DNA from: a virus
Strand: one strand, 5' to 3'
DNA length: 25,287 bases
IMG/VR virus record: IMGVR_UViG_3300032220_001393
Coordinates: 1 to 25,287 of that record
Positions within the stretch are counted from its first letter, which is position 1; each line of letters begins with the position of its first letter. Of this stretch, positions 13,273 to 19,371 are shown one piece after another. The translations under genes and the position numbers were made by a program. The notes under the pieces are model-generated. The model saw only the letters and a program-made list of their open reading frames with translations, was not told the DNA's origin and did no database searches.

Positions 13273-14043
13273 ATGAGCGCTTTATTAATGAGCGAGCGTT
13301 TCGTGGCGGTATTCCCATCGCTGGTCAAAGCGTTAGGTGGACTGCCCGAAGCAACAATCACTCAAGAAATTCACTACCAAATTCAAGTCGGCGGACGGAA
13401 CCACGAAGGTCAAGTGTGGGTTCCAGCAACGGTTCAGAACTTAGCCGATGCGATAGGAATCTCTAAAGACGCTGTCACCAGATCGTGCCGACACCTTCGT
13501 GACATCGGCGTTTTGGTCACCGCCAACCCTGAGGCATTTCAACGTCGGACGTGGTGGCGAATCAACTACGACGTCCTACTCCATTTAGCGAAATCGCAAA
13601 ATGCATCAAGCGAAATCGCAAGTTCTCAAGTTGCGAAATCGCCAAATCCAAAGAGCGGAATCGCAAGTTCATCTACTACTAAAGAAACTAAGAAGGTAGA
13701 TAAAGAAATAGCACCTTCCGATGAAAACGACGACGTCAAATTCGTACCAACCAAAGAGAACGCTGGCAACAGTGGAATGCTGGTCAAATTGTTTATTGAC
13801 AAGTTCCTCATCCTCTACTACCAAACGCCTGACCAACAACTGATCGGGCGAGTCGGACGGGATGCCAAACGGATGCTCGGTCAAGGACGAACCTTTGAGG
13901 AACTCAAACCTGCGGTTCTGCTCTGCGCCGAGTCAGGTCACGGGAACCTTCCTAGCGCCTACACTCAACTGCTCGCCAAAGGGCGAAAGAAAGAACCTAA
14001 AGGGTTCAACGGTATTCGTGAGTTCCTTGAGGACTCCGAATGA
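13273..14043 (+). CDS. Winged-helix replication initiator, O-like
   Basis: 256 residues; GAGGAG lies five bases before the ATG. Residues about 51-84 (VPATVQNLADAIGISKDAVT, then RHLRDIGVLV) form a winged helix-turn-helix: helix, recognition helix, then wing. A polar linker (about 105-160) follows, and its DNA holds four iterons. The C-terminal half (about 165-256), with KLFIDKFLILYYQ and GRTFEELKPAVLLCAESG, is a separate helical domain like those in DnaD- or O-type initiators that contact the helicase loader. Lambda O has the same order: DNA-binding domain, linker containing the origin repeats, then the protein-contact domain. The helicase-loader gene follows in a four-base overlap. Origin binding is inferred from this layout. 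Confidence 0.75.
   Translation: MSALLMSERFVAVFPSLVKALGGLPEATITQEIHYQIQVGGRNHEGQVWVPATVQNLADAIGISKDAVTRSCRHLRDIGVLVTANPEAFQRRTWWRINYDVLLHLAKSQNASSEIASSQVAKSPNPKSGIASSSTTKETKKVDKEIAPSDENDDVKFVPTKENAGNSGMLVKLFIDKFLILYYQTPDQQLIGRVGRDAKRMLGQGRTFEELKPAVLLCAESGHGNLPSAYTQLLAKGRKKEPKGFNGIREFLEDSE
13588..13711. other. Putative replication origin: four iterons plus AT-rich segment
   Basis: The core GCGAAATCGC occurs at 13588-13597, 13610-13619, 13633-13642 and, with one change (GCGGAATCGC), 13655-13664. Start-to-start spacing is 22, 23 and 22 bases, about two helical turns. Copies 1 and 3 are read in one codon phase and copies 2 and 4 in another, so the repeat is conserved as DNA, not protein. Each core is a near-palindrome (GCGA-AA-TCGC). 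The next 47 bases (13665-13711) are about 72% A+T by hand count, suitable for strand opening. This copies the layout of lambda ori inside gene O. Confidence 0.75.
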
Positions 14044-14693
14044 CTCCCGTTCAGGTCAGCGAAATCCTCGCCTACGCCTCCTCAGGGTACCCTCACATCA
14101 ATCTGAGCAAAGAAACGGTATCTGTCTACGTTGACTTGCTCGGCGACCTTGACTACGGCACCGCTAAGCGTGCTGTGAGGCGCTTGGTGGCGACGTCGGA
14201 CTACTTCCCTTCCCCAGCATCAATTCGGCGTGAAGTCGCCTCCCTGAGCGGAATGCTCGCCCCAACTGCAAACGAGGCGCTTGAACAAATCCGACGCCAA
14301 ATTGAACTGCGAGGAAGCGGTGCGAACATGGAGCGGTGGTTGCATCCAGCGGTGGAGGAAACAGTCAGGGCGCTTGGTGGCGTCAGGGAGTTCGCCATGA
14401 CAACCAACTTTGACACGATGCGCGCCCACTTCCTTAAAATGTACGAACGGGCAGTTGAGAAGCACGACAAAACTACGCTCCTAACCAAAGGCGCACAAAT
14501 TGGAGAACTGAATGAAGCGGTCCGAACCTCCGAAAAGAAAGACGCCGTTAAAGCGATCAACCAAACCAATCAAACGGACACCGTTGAAGTCGTCACGCTC
14601 CAAACAAGCGACCCCGAACGTCAAGAAGTTAATCGCCGAAAGGTCACGGAACTTTTGCGAAGCCAATCTCAGCGGATGCACGAGAACAGTTGA
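14040..14693 (+). CDS. Putative replicative helicase loader (G39P/P-like)
   Basis: 217 residues, starting in a four-base overlap with the initiator gene. The N-terminal 90 residues (VSEILAYASSGYPHINLSKE, then VDLLGDLDYGTAKRAVRRLV and DYFPSPASIRREV) match the small helical domain of phage helicase loaders such as SPP1 G39P. A helical bundle with a Y-F-P-S-x-A-x-I-R signature is typical. These proteins bring the host DnaB-type helicase to the initiator at the origin. The C-terminal part is polar and flexible (MRAHFLKMYERAV, then Lys/Thr/Asn-rich). Its last 182 bases are also read in another frame as the HNH gene. The call rests on the domain pattern and on following an O-like initiator. Confidence 0.65.
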   Translation: MTPVQVSEILAYASSGYPHINLSKETVSVYVDLLGDLDYGTAKRAVRRLVATSDYFPSPASIRREVASLSGMLAPTANEALEQIRRQIELRGSGANMERWLHPAVEETVRALGGVREFAMTTNFDTMRAHFLKMYERAVEKHDKTTLLTKGAQIGELNEAVRTSEKKDAVKAINQTNQTDTVEVVTLQTSDPERQEVNRRKVTELLRSQSQRMHENS

Positions 14694-14859
14694 CCACCTG
14701 CACCACCGACTCCTTCGTTCTCAAGGTGGAAAGGAAACCGTAGAGAACCTGATCGGTGTCTGCTGGTCCTGCCACGAATCCATCCACCGAAACGTCAAAG
14801 AGTCCTACGACAGCGGACTTCTCCTCCGCTCGTGGACCGACTACCAACAACCCGAATAA
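14512..14859 (+). CDS. HNH endonuclease
   Basis: 115 residues. The start lies 182 bases inside the helicase-loader gene, but GGAG lies seven bases before it and the basic N-terminus (MKRSEPPKRKTPLKRSTKPI) is typical of small phage HNH proteins, so the long overlap looks real. The nuclease core contains C49, C56, the D61-H-L-H-H65 motif, N79 (VENLIGVC), C84-x-x-C87 and H88/H92: two zinc knuckles around the beta-beta-alpha metal fold. HNH proteins nick or cut DNA and in phages often act with terminase or as mobile nucleases. Its place among replication genes, far from terminase large, makes a recombination or repair role as likely as packaging. Confidence 0.85.
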   Translation: MKRSEPPKRKTPLKRSTKPIKRTPLKSSRSKQATPNVKKLIAERSRNFCEANLSGCTRTVDHLHHRLLRSQGGKETVENLIGVCWSCHESIHRNVKESYDSGLLLRSWTDYQQPE

Positions 14860-14880
14860 ACAAACCCGAAAGGAAACAAA

Positions 14881-15222
14881 ATGAATCCGTTTACAGCAAA
14901 ACTCCTGAAAGACCTCGAGGCAATGAACGAGGAAATTGATGAAGTGATGTTTCAACTTGCCCGACCCGAAGGGAGCAACATCACGATTGACAATAAGGAC
15001 GTTTGGATCATGTTTGACAGAGTCCAGCACGAACTTGGACGAGTTGAAATGCAACTACGAATGCTCTCCGAAAACGAGAACGCTCTCTTAACGATGTTTG
15101 ACGGTGAAGTCAATGCGCTTCAACCAGCGTCACTCATCCACGTTTCAGGCGGAACACTCAAAACAACAACACGCCCAAACTCCCCGATCCAGCAACACGT
15201 GCTATATTCCGACAATGGTTGA
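14881..15222 (+). CDS. Small protein of unknown function, helical
   Basis: 113 residues; GAAAGGA upstream is a good ribosome site. The N-terminal two thirds are helical and acidic (KLLKDLEAMNEEIDEVMFQL, then MFDRVQHELGRVEMQLRMLS), consistent with a coiled-coil dimer. The last 30 residues are Thr/Pro/Ser-rich and probably disordered. No enzyme motif, signal or membrane segment is seen. The stop overlaps the next start by eight bases. Its place between the HNH nuclease and a RusA-like resolvase suggests a replication-related accessory, but nothing in the protein shows a function. Confidence 0.6.
   Translation: MNPFTAKLLKDLEAMNEEIDEVMFQLARPEGSNITIDNKDVWIMFDRVQHELGRVEMQLRMLSENENALLTMFDGEVNALQPASLIHVSGGTLKTTTRPNSPIQQHVLYSDNG
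15203..15208 (+). promoter_or_regulatory. Possible -10 box before the next small gene
   Basis: TATATT lies exactly six bases before the ATG at 15215, the same spacing as in the other suspected leaderless genes here. No -35 match is visible, so this is weak; the gene may simply be co-translated with its neighbour. Confidence 0.3.
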
Positions 15223-15526
15223 CCACTCCGCAATGAGGACCGCCGTCCATAACGCCTCACATCACGAGCAATGTTCGTGCGTCCTGCAGGACCGAATCAA
15301 GCAGTTCAGGCTTGGCAGAAACGCCACTGACATCAACCTGATCTACGATCTGCTCCTTGAGCGCATTGACGAGTTAGAAGTTGCCCTTGACGAGGTTGGC
15401 AACGCTCTCGTTTCAATCATCGGTGAGTCCGAAAACAAATGGGATCAACGCTATTTTGACGAGGGAACCGCTGTCTTGTTGGACTTGGCGTGTGAGACTT
15501 TTGAACACGCCCGTTTCCACGAATAG
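15215..15526 (+). CDS. Small protein of unknown function
   Basis: 103 residues. The ATG at 15215 is chosen over one 117 bases upstream because the extra residues would only repeat the out-of-frame sequence of the previous gene, and because TATATT sits six bases before it. The protein is His- and Asp/Glu-rich (HNASHHEQCSC near the start), with a helical middle (DLLLERIDELEVALDEVGNA). Two Cys and several His near the N-terminus could bind a metal. No family is recognised. It lies between a coiled-coil protein and the RusA-like gene, overlapping both. Confidence 0.55.
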   Translation: MVDHSAMRTAVHNASHHEQCSCVLQDRIKQFRLGRNATDINLIYDLLLERIDELEVALDEVGNALVSIIGESENKWDQRYFDEGTAVLLDLACETFEHARFHE

Positions 15527-15893
15527 CCCACGCACCTTTGAACTTCGGATCAACCAGCGCCCAATGACGCTGAACGCCGAACGGTCCCTGCACCACATGG
15601 CAAGGGCGAAAAAGGTAAAAGCCATCCGAGAGTACGGTTGCTGGTTGGCGAAACAACAAGCGATACCTTTCCTGCAAGCGGTCCACGTTGAAGTTGAACC
15701 GAAGTTGAAAGGGCGACTTCAGGACGCCGACGCCTGCCACCCCACGGTGAAAGCCCTCATTGATGGTTTGGTGGATGCTGGCGTTCTCCGTGATGACACG
15801 CCTGACATCGTTCTTTCCATCAAATACATCGCTCCTGTCAAAGCGTCAGCCGATCACGTCATTTTGAGATTGATTGAAACGGTCGTTGCTTAG
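15492..15893 (+). CDS. RusA-like Holliday-junction resolvase
   Basis: About 133 residues from a GTG at 15492. The start is uncertain: TTG at 15501 is equally possible, and the first ATG (15564) would remove the first strand, FELRINQRPMTLNAERS. RusA-type enzymes cut four-way DNA junctions with a cluster of acidic residues. The signature is present: L-Q-D78-A-D80, then K87-A-L-I-D91-G-L, then G-V-L-R-D101-D102. This matches the family pattern D-x-D-N, K, D, D-D. The N-terminal N-x-x-R-x-x-H-H matches the usual region before the catalytic core. It probably resolves recombination or replication intermediates before packaging. The frame overlaps the preceding gene by 35 bases. Confidence 0.8.
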   Translation: MRLLNTPVSTNSPRTFELRINQRPMTLNAERSLHHMARAKKVKAIREYGCWLAKQQAIPFLQAVHVEVEPKLKGRLQDADACHPTVKALIDGLVDAGVLRDDTPDIVLSIKYIAPVKASADHVILRLIETVVA

Positions 15894-15914
15894 GTTGCTT
15901 TAGTACGGTACAGT
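15886..15914 (+). promoter_or_regulatory. Sigma70-type promoter
   Basis: TTGCTT (15886-15891) and TACAGT (15909-15914) are 17 bases apart. The expected start of transcription is about 15921, and AAAGGAGG (from 15926) precedes the next ATG. The -10 region contains GTAC-G-GTAC (15903-15911), a small palindrome that could be bound by a regulator. Confidence 0.5.
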
Positions 15915-15939
15915 CGGGTCAAGCCAAAGGAGGCTACAA

Positions 15940-16434
15940 ATGGAACAACCCGATAACTTGTTTGACCTAATTGACCACCTCATCCGAATCCCAGCCCCGT
16001 CGGTGGAGGAGTCCCCAACCTCAACCGCCAGAGCAATCCGAGAGGACAGGGACGGAACAACATCCAAACGCCAAAAGGAAGTCCTCAACGCCCTCAAAGA
16101 ACGAGGCGTCCTCGGACTGACTTGGAAAGAACTCGGCTGGAAACTTGACCTGCATCACGGGCAATCATCAGGGGTTCTTTCCAGCCTGCACCGCGCTGGA
16201 CTTGTTTTCGCCCTCAAAGAAGCACGAGGCAACTGCCAACCCTACGTTCACGGAAGTTTCCGCCACCTCGTTGAAACCCACGACCGAGTGGACTCGCCCG
16301 TCCAGACCAAATCAGGCAAGAAACGAGCAAGGCTTGAGGAACTCGCCGATGCGGTCAGGATTTACCTTCATTATCCAACCGACGACAATTTCAAGCGGAT
16401 GAAGGTTGCTTCGTCGGAGTGCGATGCAGAGTAG
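15940..16434 (+). CDS. Winged helix-turn-helix protein, probable regulator
   Basis: 164 residues with an excellent ribosome site (AAAGGAGG) and its own promoter. Residues about 45-90 (KRQKEVLNALKERGVLGLTW, then LHHGQSSGVLSSLHRAGLV) form a MarR-like winged helix-turn-helix. The phrase T-W-K-E-L-G-x-x-L-x-x-H-H-G-Q-x-S-x-x-L-S-x-L-H-x-x-G is recurrent in actinophage proteins. The N-terminal 40 residues are acidic and polar; the C-terminal part is charged and helical. It could repress or activate the promoters around it, but the target is unknown. It is the first of a run of small regulator-like genes between the replication block and the helicase. Confidence 0.65.
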   Translation: MEQPDNLFDLIDHLIRIPAPSVEESPTSTARAIREDRDGTTSKRQKEVLNALKERGVLGLTWKELGWKLDLHHGQSSGVLSSLHRAGLVFALKEARGNCQPYVHGSFRHLVETHDRVDSPVQTKSGKKRARLEELADAVRIYLHYPTDDNFKRMKVASSECDAE

Positions 16435-16461
16435 ACAACGGTATAGCAAGCACGCTATAGT
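16432..16461 (+). promoter_or_regulatory. Sigma70-type leaderless promoter with overlapping inverted repeat
   Basis: TAGACA (16432-16437, five of six matches) and TATAGT (16456-16461) are 18 bases apart. The next ATG is seven bases after the -10 box, with no ribosome site, so the mRNA is probably leaderless. TATAGC (16442-16447) and GCTATA (16454-16459), six bases apart, form an inverted repeat over the spacer and -10 box, placed like an operator. Confidence 0.6.
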
Positions 16462-16468
16462 TGCACCC

Positions 16469-16708
16469 ATGAACGACCCGAATATCTACGAACCAGAAAC
16501 CGACCTAGACAAAGCACGAATTCTGACCGAAATGATGCGAGAGCATCAGTCAGCAGTCGTCCGCATCGGCATTCAACGGCGGTCCGTCATCCGACGTCTC
16601 CGAACCAACCATGTCCCGTACAAGCGAATAGCCGAAATCTGCAACGTCACCGATCAGGCTCTTTTCGCCGATCTCCGAAAGCACCCTGAGACTCAAAATG
16701 TGGAATGA
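16469..16708 (+). CDS. Small helix-turn-helix protein
   Basis: 79 residues. The ATG at 16469 is preferred to one 63 bases upstream because it sits seven bases after a strong -10 box and the upstream part reads through the promoter. The C-terminal half (RRSVIRRLRTNHVPYKRIAE, then CNVTDQALFADLRKH) is a compact helix-turn-helix, and the N-terminal half is an acidic helix. The product may bind the inverted repeat in its own promoter. It overlaps the next gene by 11 bases. No named family is recognised. Confidence 0.6.
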   Translation: MNDPNIYEPETDLDKARILTEMMREHQSAVVRIGIQRRSVIRRLRTNHVPYKRIAEICNVTDQALFADLRKHPETQNVE

Positions 16709-16928
16709 GTACCACCCCTTTGACCCGACCGAACCGTACCCTGAGGTGAATGCCTACCTGTGGGTGATTTCTAACAGGTTCCTCGTGGTTGCCCAGAATC
16801 GGGCGGAAGCGGACATTCTGGCACGTGCCTACGGGGTGGCGGACGTAGCGCCACACGTCGCCACACGGAGGGCTTATCCGCACGATACGTGGATGCTTCC
16901 GATGGCGAGCGACTTCGTTCGGGCGTAA
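16698..16928 (+). CDS. Small protein of unknown function
   Basis: 76 residues, starting in an 11-base overlap with the helix-turn-helix gene. It begins MWNEYHPFDPTEPYPEV, with a strand-like AYLWVISNRFLVVAQNRAEA followed by a helix (EADILARAYGV) and a polar end. The short alpha/beta pattern and aromatic N-terminus suggest a folded domain, but no family or motif is recognised. It is the last gene before a new promoter. A role linked to the preceding regulator is possible from co-translation only. Confidence 0.5.
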   Translation: MWNEYHPFDPTEPYPEVNAYLWVISNRFLVVAQNRAEADILARAYGVADVAPHVATRRAYPHDTWMLPMASDFVRA

Positions 16929-16958
16929 AACCGCAGGTCAAAGCCACAAAAGAATAAC

Positions 16959-16987
16959 TTGACTACGGTTGAGTTGTATGGCATGAT
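16959..16987 (+). promoter_or_regulatory. Sigma70-type leaderless promoter
   Basis: TTGACT (16959-16964) and CATGAT (16982-16987) are 17 bases apart, and the ATG at 16994 follows the -10 box by six bases. The 65-base gap holds no other gene and no ribosome site. This is the third promoter here with a start codon directly at the expected start of transcription. Confidence 0.55.
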
Positions 16988-16993
16988 CTAACT

Positions 16994-17485
16994 ATGAGAA
17001 CAAACAACTATTCAGCAAATTGCCACTTTTGCCAAAAACACGTGCCAGCGCGCATGGGGATTTGGTCCTACGGCGAAACCTACTGCAACGACCAATGCGA
17101 AACCGACCACTACGCCCGATACGCCGAGCGCATGAAAATAGTCGCCGAGGAACGCCGACAACTGCAAATCAACAGTTTCATCCCACAGTGGGTTGCAGAG
17201 GCAAACCTTAAACCAGCGACCTACGAGAAGGTTCTCCTCAAGGCTTCAAAAGGTCGCACCGCCGACCTCAACGAGATGACCTGCGAGGAAGTTGCGAAGG
17301 TTCTTTCGGATGTCAGCGACAGGGCACGAGCCAAAGAAAAGAAGGTCAAGCGAGAAGCCCTGAAAGCCGACGGGAAATGCACCCGATGCGGTGGCGCAGG
17401 GCGGTCCGACAAGTGGTGCCAGACGGGTTACACCTGCTACGAGTGCAACGGTTCGGGACTCGCCCAACCAAAGGTCAAAGTATGA
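16994..17485 (+). CDS. Protein with two zinc-binding ends (DnaJ-type C-terminus)
   Basis: 163 residues. The N-terminus has C10-x-x-C13 and C31-x-x-x-C35 (NCHFCQ, YCNDQC), a likely zinc knuckle. The middle is helical (RYAERMKIVAEERRQLQINS). The C-terminus holds CTRCGGAG and CYECNGSG, the paired C-x-x-C-x-G-x-G units of the DnaJ zinc domain, with another Cys between. No J-domain is present, so it is not a full DnaJ. Such mixed zinc proteins in phages may bind nucleic acid or a host chaperone; the sequence does not decide. It is first in a run of small genes and is probably expressed from its own promoter. Confidence 0.65.
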   Translation: MRTNNYSANCHFCQKHVPARMGIWSYGETYCNDQCETDHYARYAERMKIVAEERRQLQINSFIPQWVAEANLKPATYEKVLLKASKGRTADLNEMTCEEVAKVLSDVSDRARAKEKKVKREALKADGKCTRCGGAGRSDKWCQTGYTCYECNGSGLAQPKVKV

Positions 17486-17505
17486 AAACCAAACAAGGAG
17501 AAACC

Positions 17506-17775
17506 ATGAGCGAAATACGATTGTTAGATAGCGAAGCCTTACAAGCCTTGCGACACGGGGAGGTTCCGACTGACCTGCAACTGTCCGAGGGCTTCAACTT
17601 CGCTGTCAACATAGTCAACCGAGAGGACGCATTGTTGGCGCTTGACGCTTACAACGAGTTCGGCAAAGCGGTGATCAACGGTGAAAAGAGTCGCAAGAAT
17701 CGTGAGTGGGCAATATTCATGTGCCTGCGCCGAAGCGCCGAGGACAGGATGTTGAGGTTTCAAGATGCAAAGTGA
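17506..17775 (+). CDS. Small protein of unknown function
   Basis: 89 residues. The ATG at 17506 is chosen because AAGGAG ends five bases before it; an in-frame ATG at 17482, overlapping the previous stop, is an alternative. The product starts MSEIRLLDSEALQALRHGEV, with an alternating hydrophobic pattern, then a helical middle (DALLALDAYNEFGKAVI) and a basic helix (RKNREWAIFMCLRRSAEDRM). No motif is recognised and there is no membrane segment. It overlaps the WhiB-like gene by 11 bases. Confidence 0.55.
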   Translation: MSEIRLLDSEALQALRHGEVPTDLQLSEGFNFAVNIVNREDALLALDAYNEFGKAVINGEKSRKNREWAIFMCLRRSAEDRMLRFQDAK

Positions 17776-18250
17776 ACCAGCACCAAAAATGCTAGAGGTT
17801 GACCGAGAATGGATGACTCAAGCGTCCTGCAAAGGGACTCCGCCGAGCGTGTTCCATCCTGCCAAGGGCGAGTTCGGTTTGATGAAACAAGCCTTAACCA
17901 TCTGCAACGGGGAACCGAAAACCCGAAAGAAGGCAGGCAAACCACCCTGCCCCGTTCGTGAACAATGTTTAGCGTTTGCGATGAGCCTTCCTCAGTCCGT
18001 TGACCTTGTCGGTGTGTACGGTGGCAAAACACACAAACAGCGACTGGTCATGCGCCGAGAAATCAACCGAGAGAACGGTGGCATACGTCCACCCTGCGGA
18101 ACGACCGCAGGTTTTAACTTCCACCGCCGAAACGCCGAGCCAGCCTGCATTGACTGCAAAATCGCTGAGCACAAACGCCGAGAGGATCGCAACCGACTCT
18201 CGCTTGAAAACAGGATCAAACACAAAGAAGCAAAAGAGGAGAACCAATGA
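17765..18250 (+). CDS. WhiB-like protein with wide Cys spacing and extra zinc-like domain
   Basis: 161 residues. WhiB-like factors hold a [4Fe-4S] cluster on four Cys and steer transcription or redox response. Here the Cys are C22, C47, C62 and C68. The normal family pattern is C, C-x2-C-x5-C; here the second and third are separated by 14 residues (CNGEPKTRKKAGKPPC), an insertion of about twelve. The turn motif GVYGGKT follows, as in WhiB proteins. The C-terminal half (RPPCGTTAGFNFHRRNAEPA, then CIDCK) has a Cys/His pattern resembling a small zinc-binding domain found in other actinobacterial proteins. An alternative start is M9. It could bind DNA or host sigma factor, as phage WhiB does in mycobacteriophage TM4. 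Confidence 0.75.
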   Translation: MQSEPAPKMLEVDREWMTQASCKGTPPSVFHPAKGEFGLMKQALTICNGEPKTRKKAGKPPCPVREQCLAFAMSLPQSVDLVGVYGGKTHKQRLVMRREINRENGGIRPPCGTTAGFNFHRRNAEPACIDCKIAEHKRREDRNRLSLENRIKHKEAKEENQ

Positions 18251-18486
18251 AAAAGCGACGCACCCTACTCAAACGCATCATGAGTTTGACCGTTCGGGAC
18301 TACCACAAATGGAACCGAGCCAAAACAATCGTGGTGATTCTTTGCATGGTGATTGCTTTCTATTCAATCGGTGACGTCCAGAACGAACGAATCATTGACA
18401 AACCCTTGCTCGCTTTCGCCAGCATGGTTTGTGGGTTTATCGTGGTTTCACGGATTGACTTTGATTGGGAACCAAAGAACAAATGA
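18247..18486 (+). CDS. Small two-helix membrane protein
   Basis: 79 residues, beginning in a four-base overlap with the WhiB-like gene. It has a very basic N-terminus (MKKRRTLLKRIM), one hydrophobic helix at about 27-42 (TIVVILCMVIAFYSIG), and a second at about 53-69 (PLLAFASMVCGFIVVSR). The positive start should face the cytoplasm, so both ends are inside. It sits outside the lysis block and before the helicase gene, so it is less likely to be a holin. A membrane effector or superinfection-exclusion protein is possible, with no evidence beyond topology. Confidence 0.6.
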   Translation: MKKRRTLLKRIMSLTVRDYHKWNRAKTIVVILCMVIAFYSIGDVQNERIIDKPLLAFASMVCGFIVVSRIDFDWEPKNK

Positions 18487-19334
18487 CCACGACGGAACGA
18501 ACGATCACGGTAGTGGACGGGAACTACGTCATTTTGTTCCCGTACAACAAAACGCTGGTCGTCGCCGTTAAGAATCTGGACGGGCGGAAATACGAACCGA
18601 CCACCAAATCGTGGTTAGTTCCGATTCGCACACGTTCCGATGTGTGGCAGTTTGTGGAGGAAAACGACTTCACGGTCACACCCGAAGTCGTAGCCTCAGC
18701 CAAAGCCAACGTGAAGCCTGTGGACGCCGAACTCGGTGGGTCGCTTCAAATCAAAAGCGCCAAATTCTGGATCAAGTTCCCGTACGACCCCGAAGCAGTC
18801 AGCGCCGTGAAAGAAATCAACGGTCGCCGATGGGACGTTGACAACAAAGTCTGGATCGCACCCCTATCTAGCGTCCGAGCCGTTCGGGACTTCGTGGATC
18901 GTTTCGGACTTGAAACGATCGGTGTTGAGGACATCCCCGACAGCGACCCCGTCATAGAGCCAACCATCAGCCTTGACCAACAGTCGTTCATCATCCGTTT
19001 TGAGTACGACCGTGATCTCGCCGAACGAGTCCGTGACATCCCGACCGCTTCATGGGACTCGGTGGCTAAAGGGTGGCGCATCTCAAAACACGCCACCCAC
19101 GACGTTGCCGAATTCGCGCGCACGTCAACAGCGGTCATTGAAAAGTCAAGCGTTGAAATCCTTGATGAAGCAGTACGCCAAATGCAGAACATTCAACAAT
19201 CACGAGCAACCGACGCCGAATTGGTGATACCAACGTTGAACGGAACGTTGCTCCCCTTTCAACGGGCAGGCGTTTTGTACACCCTCAACGCTTTAGGTTT
19301 TCGCCAACAAGAAAACGGGACATGGTCGGTATGA
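18483..19334 (+). CDS. SMARCAL1-like helicase, N-terminal part with three HARP repeats (frame-broken)
   Basis: 283 residues from an ATG overlapping the previous stop by four bases (a TTG 18 bases earlier is less likely). Three copies of a roughly 55-residue unit lie near residues 7-62, 86-140 and 158-212. Each follows the pattern (F/I)-x-x-x-F-(P/E)-Y-(N/D), then (L/I)-x-x-(R/A)-x-(Y/W)-(E/D), then W. This matches HARP domains, which let SMARCAL1-type enzymes bind DNA forks and anneal strands. The end (LLPFQRAGVLYTLNALGFRQ) is the first SNF2 helicase motif, but the frame stops at 19334 before the ATP site. The ATPase continues in the +1 frame, which is open from 19297. The two pieces almost certainly come from one gene. 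Confidence 0.75.
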   Translation: MTTTERTITVVDGNYVILFPYNKTLVVAVKNLDGRKYEPTTKSWLVPIRTRSDVWQFVEENDFTVTPEVVASAKANVKPVDAELGGSLQIKSAKFWIKFPYDPEAVSAVKEINGRRWDVDNKVWIAPLSSVRAVRDFVDRFGLETIGVEDIPDSDPVIEPTISLDQQSFIIRFEYDRDLAERVRDIPTASWDSVAKGWRISKHATHDVAEFARTSTAVIEKSSVEILDEAVRQMQNIQQSRATDAELVIPTLNGTLLPFQRAGVLYTLNALGFRQQENGTWSV

Positions 19335-19371
19335 CACCTTTGCTGATATCAACCTCGCTAGAGTTGCCGAC

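Noticed and set aside
14058-14067. A fifth iteron-like GCGAAATCCT at the start of the helicase-loader gene
   Set aside because: Only eight of ten bases match, it is about 400 bases from the array and off the 22-base spacing; probably chance.
15381-15491. N-terminal extension of the RusA-like gene to an ATG at 15381
   Set aside because: The extra residues only mirror the out-of-frame sequence of the preceding gene and have no counterpart in RusA-type proteins; a GTG or TTG start near 15492-15501 is more likely.
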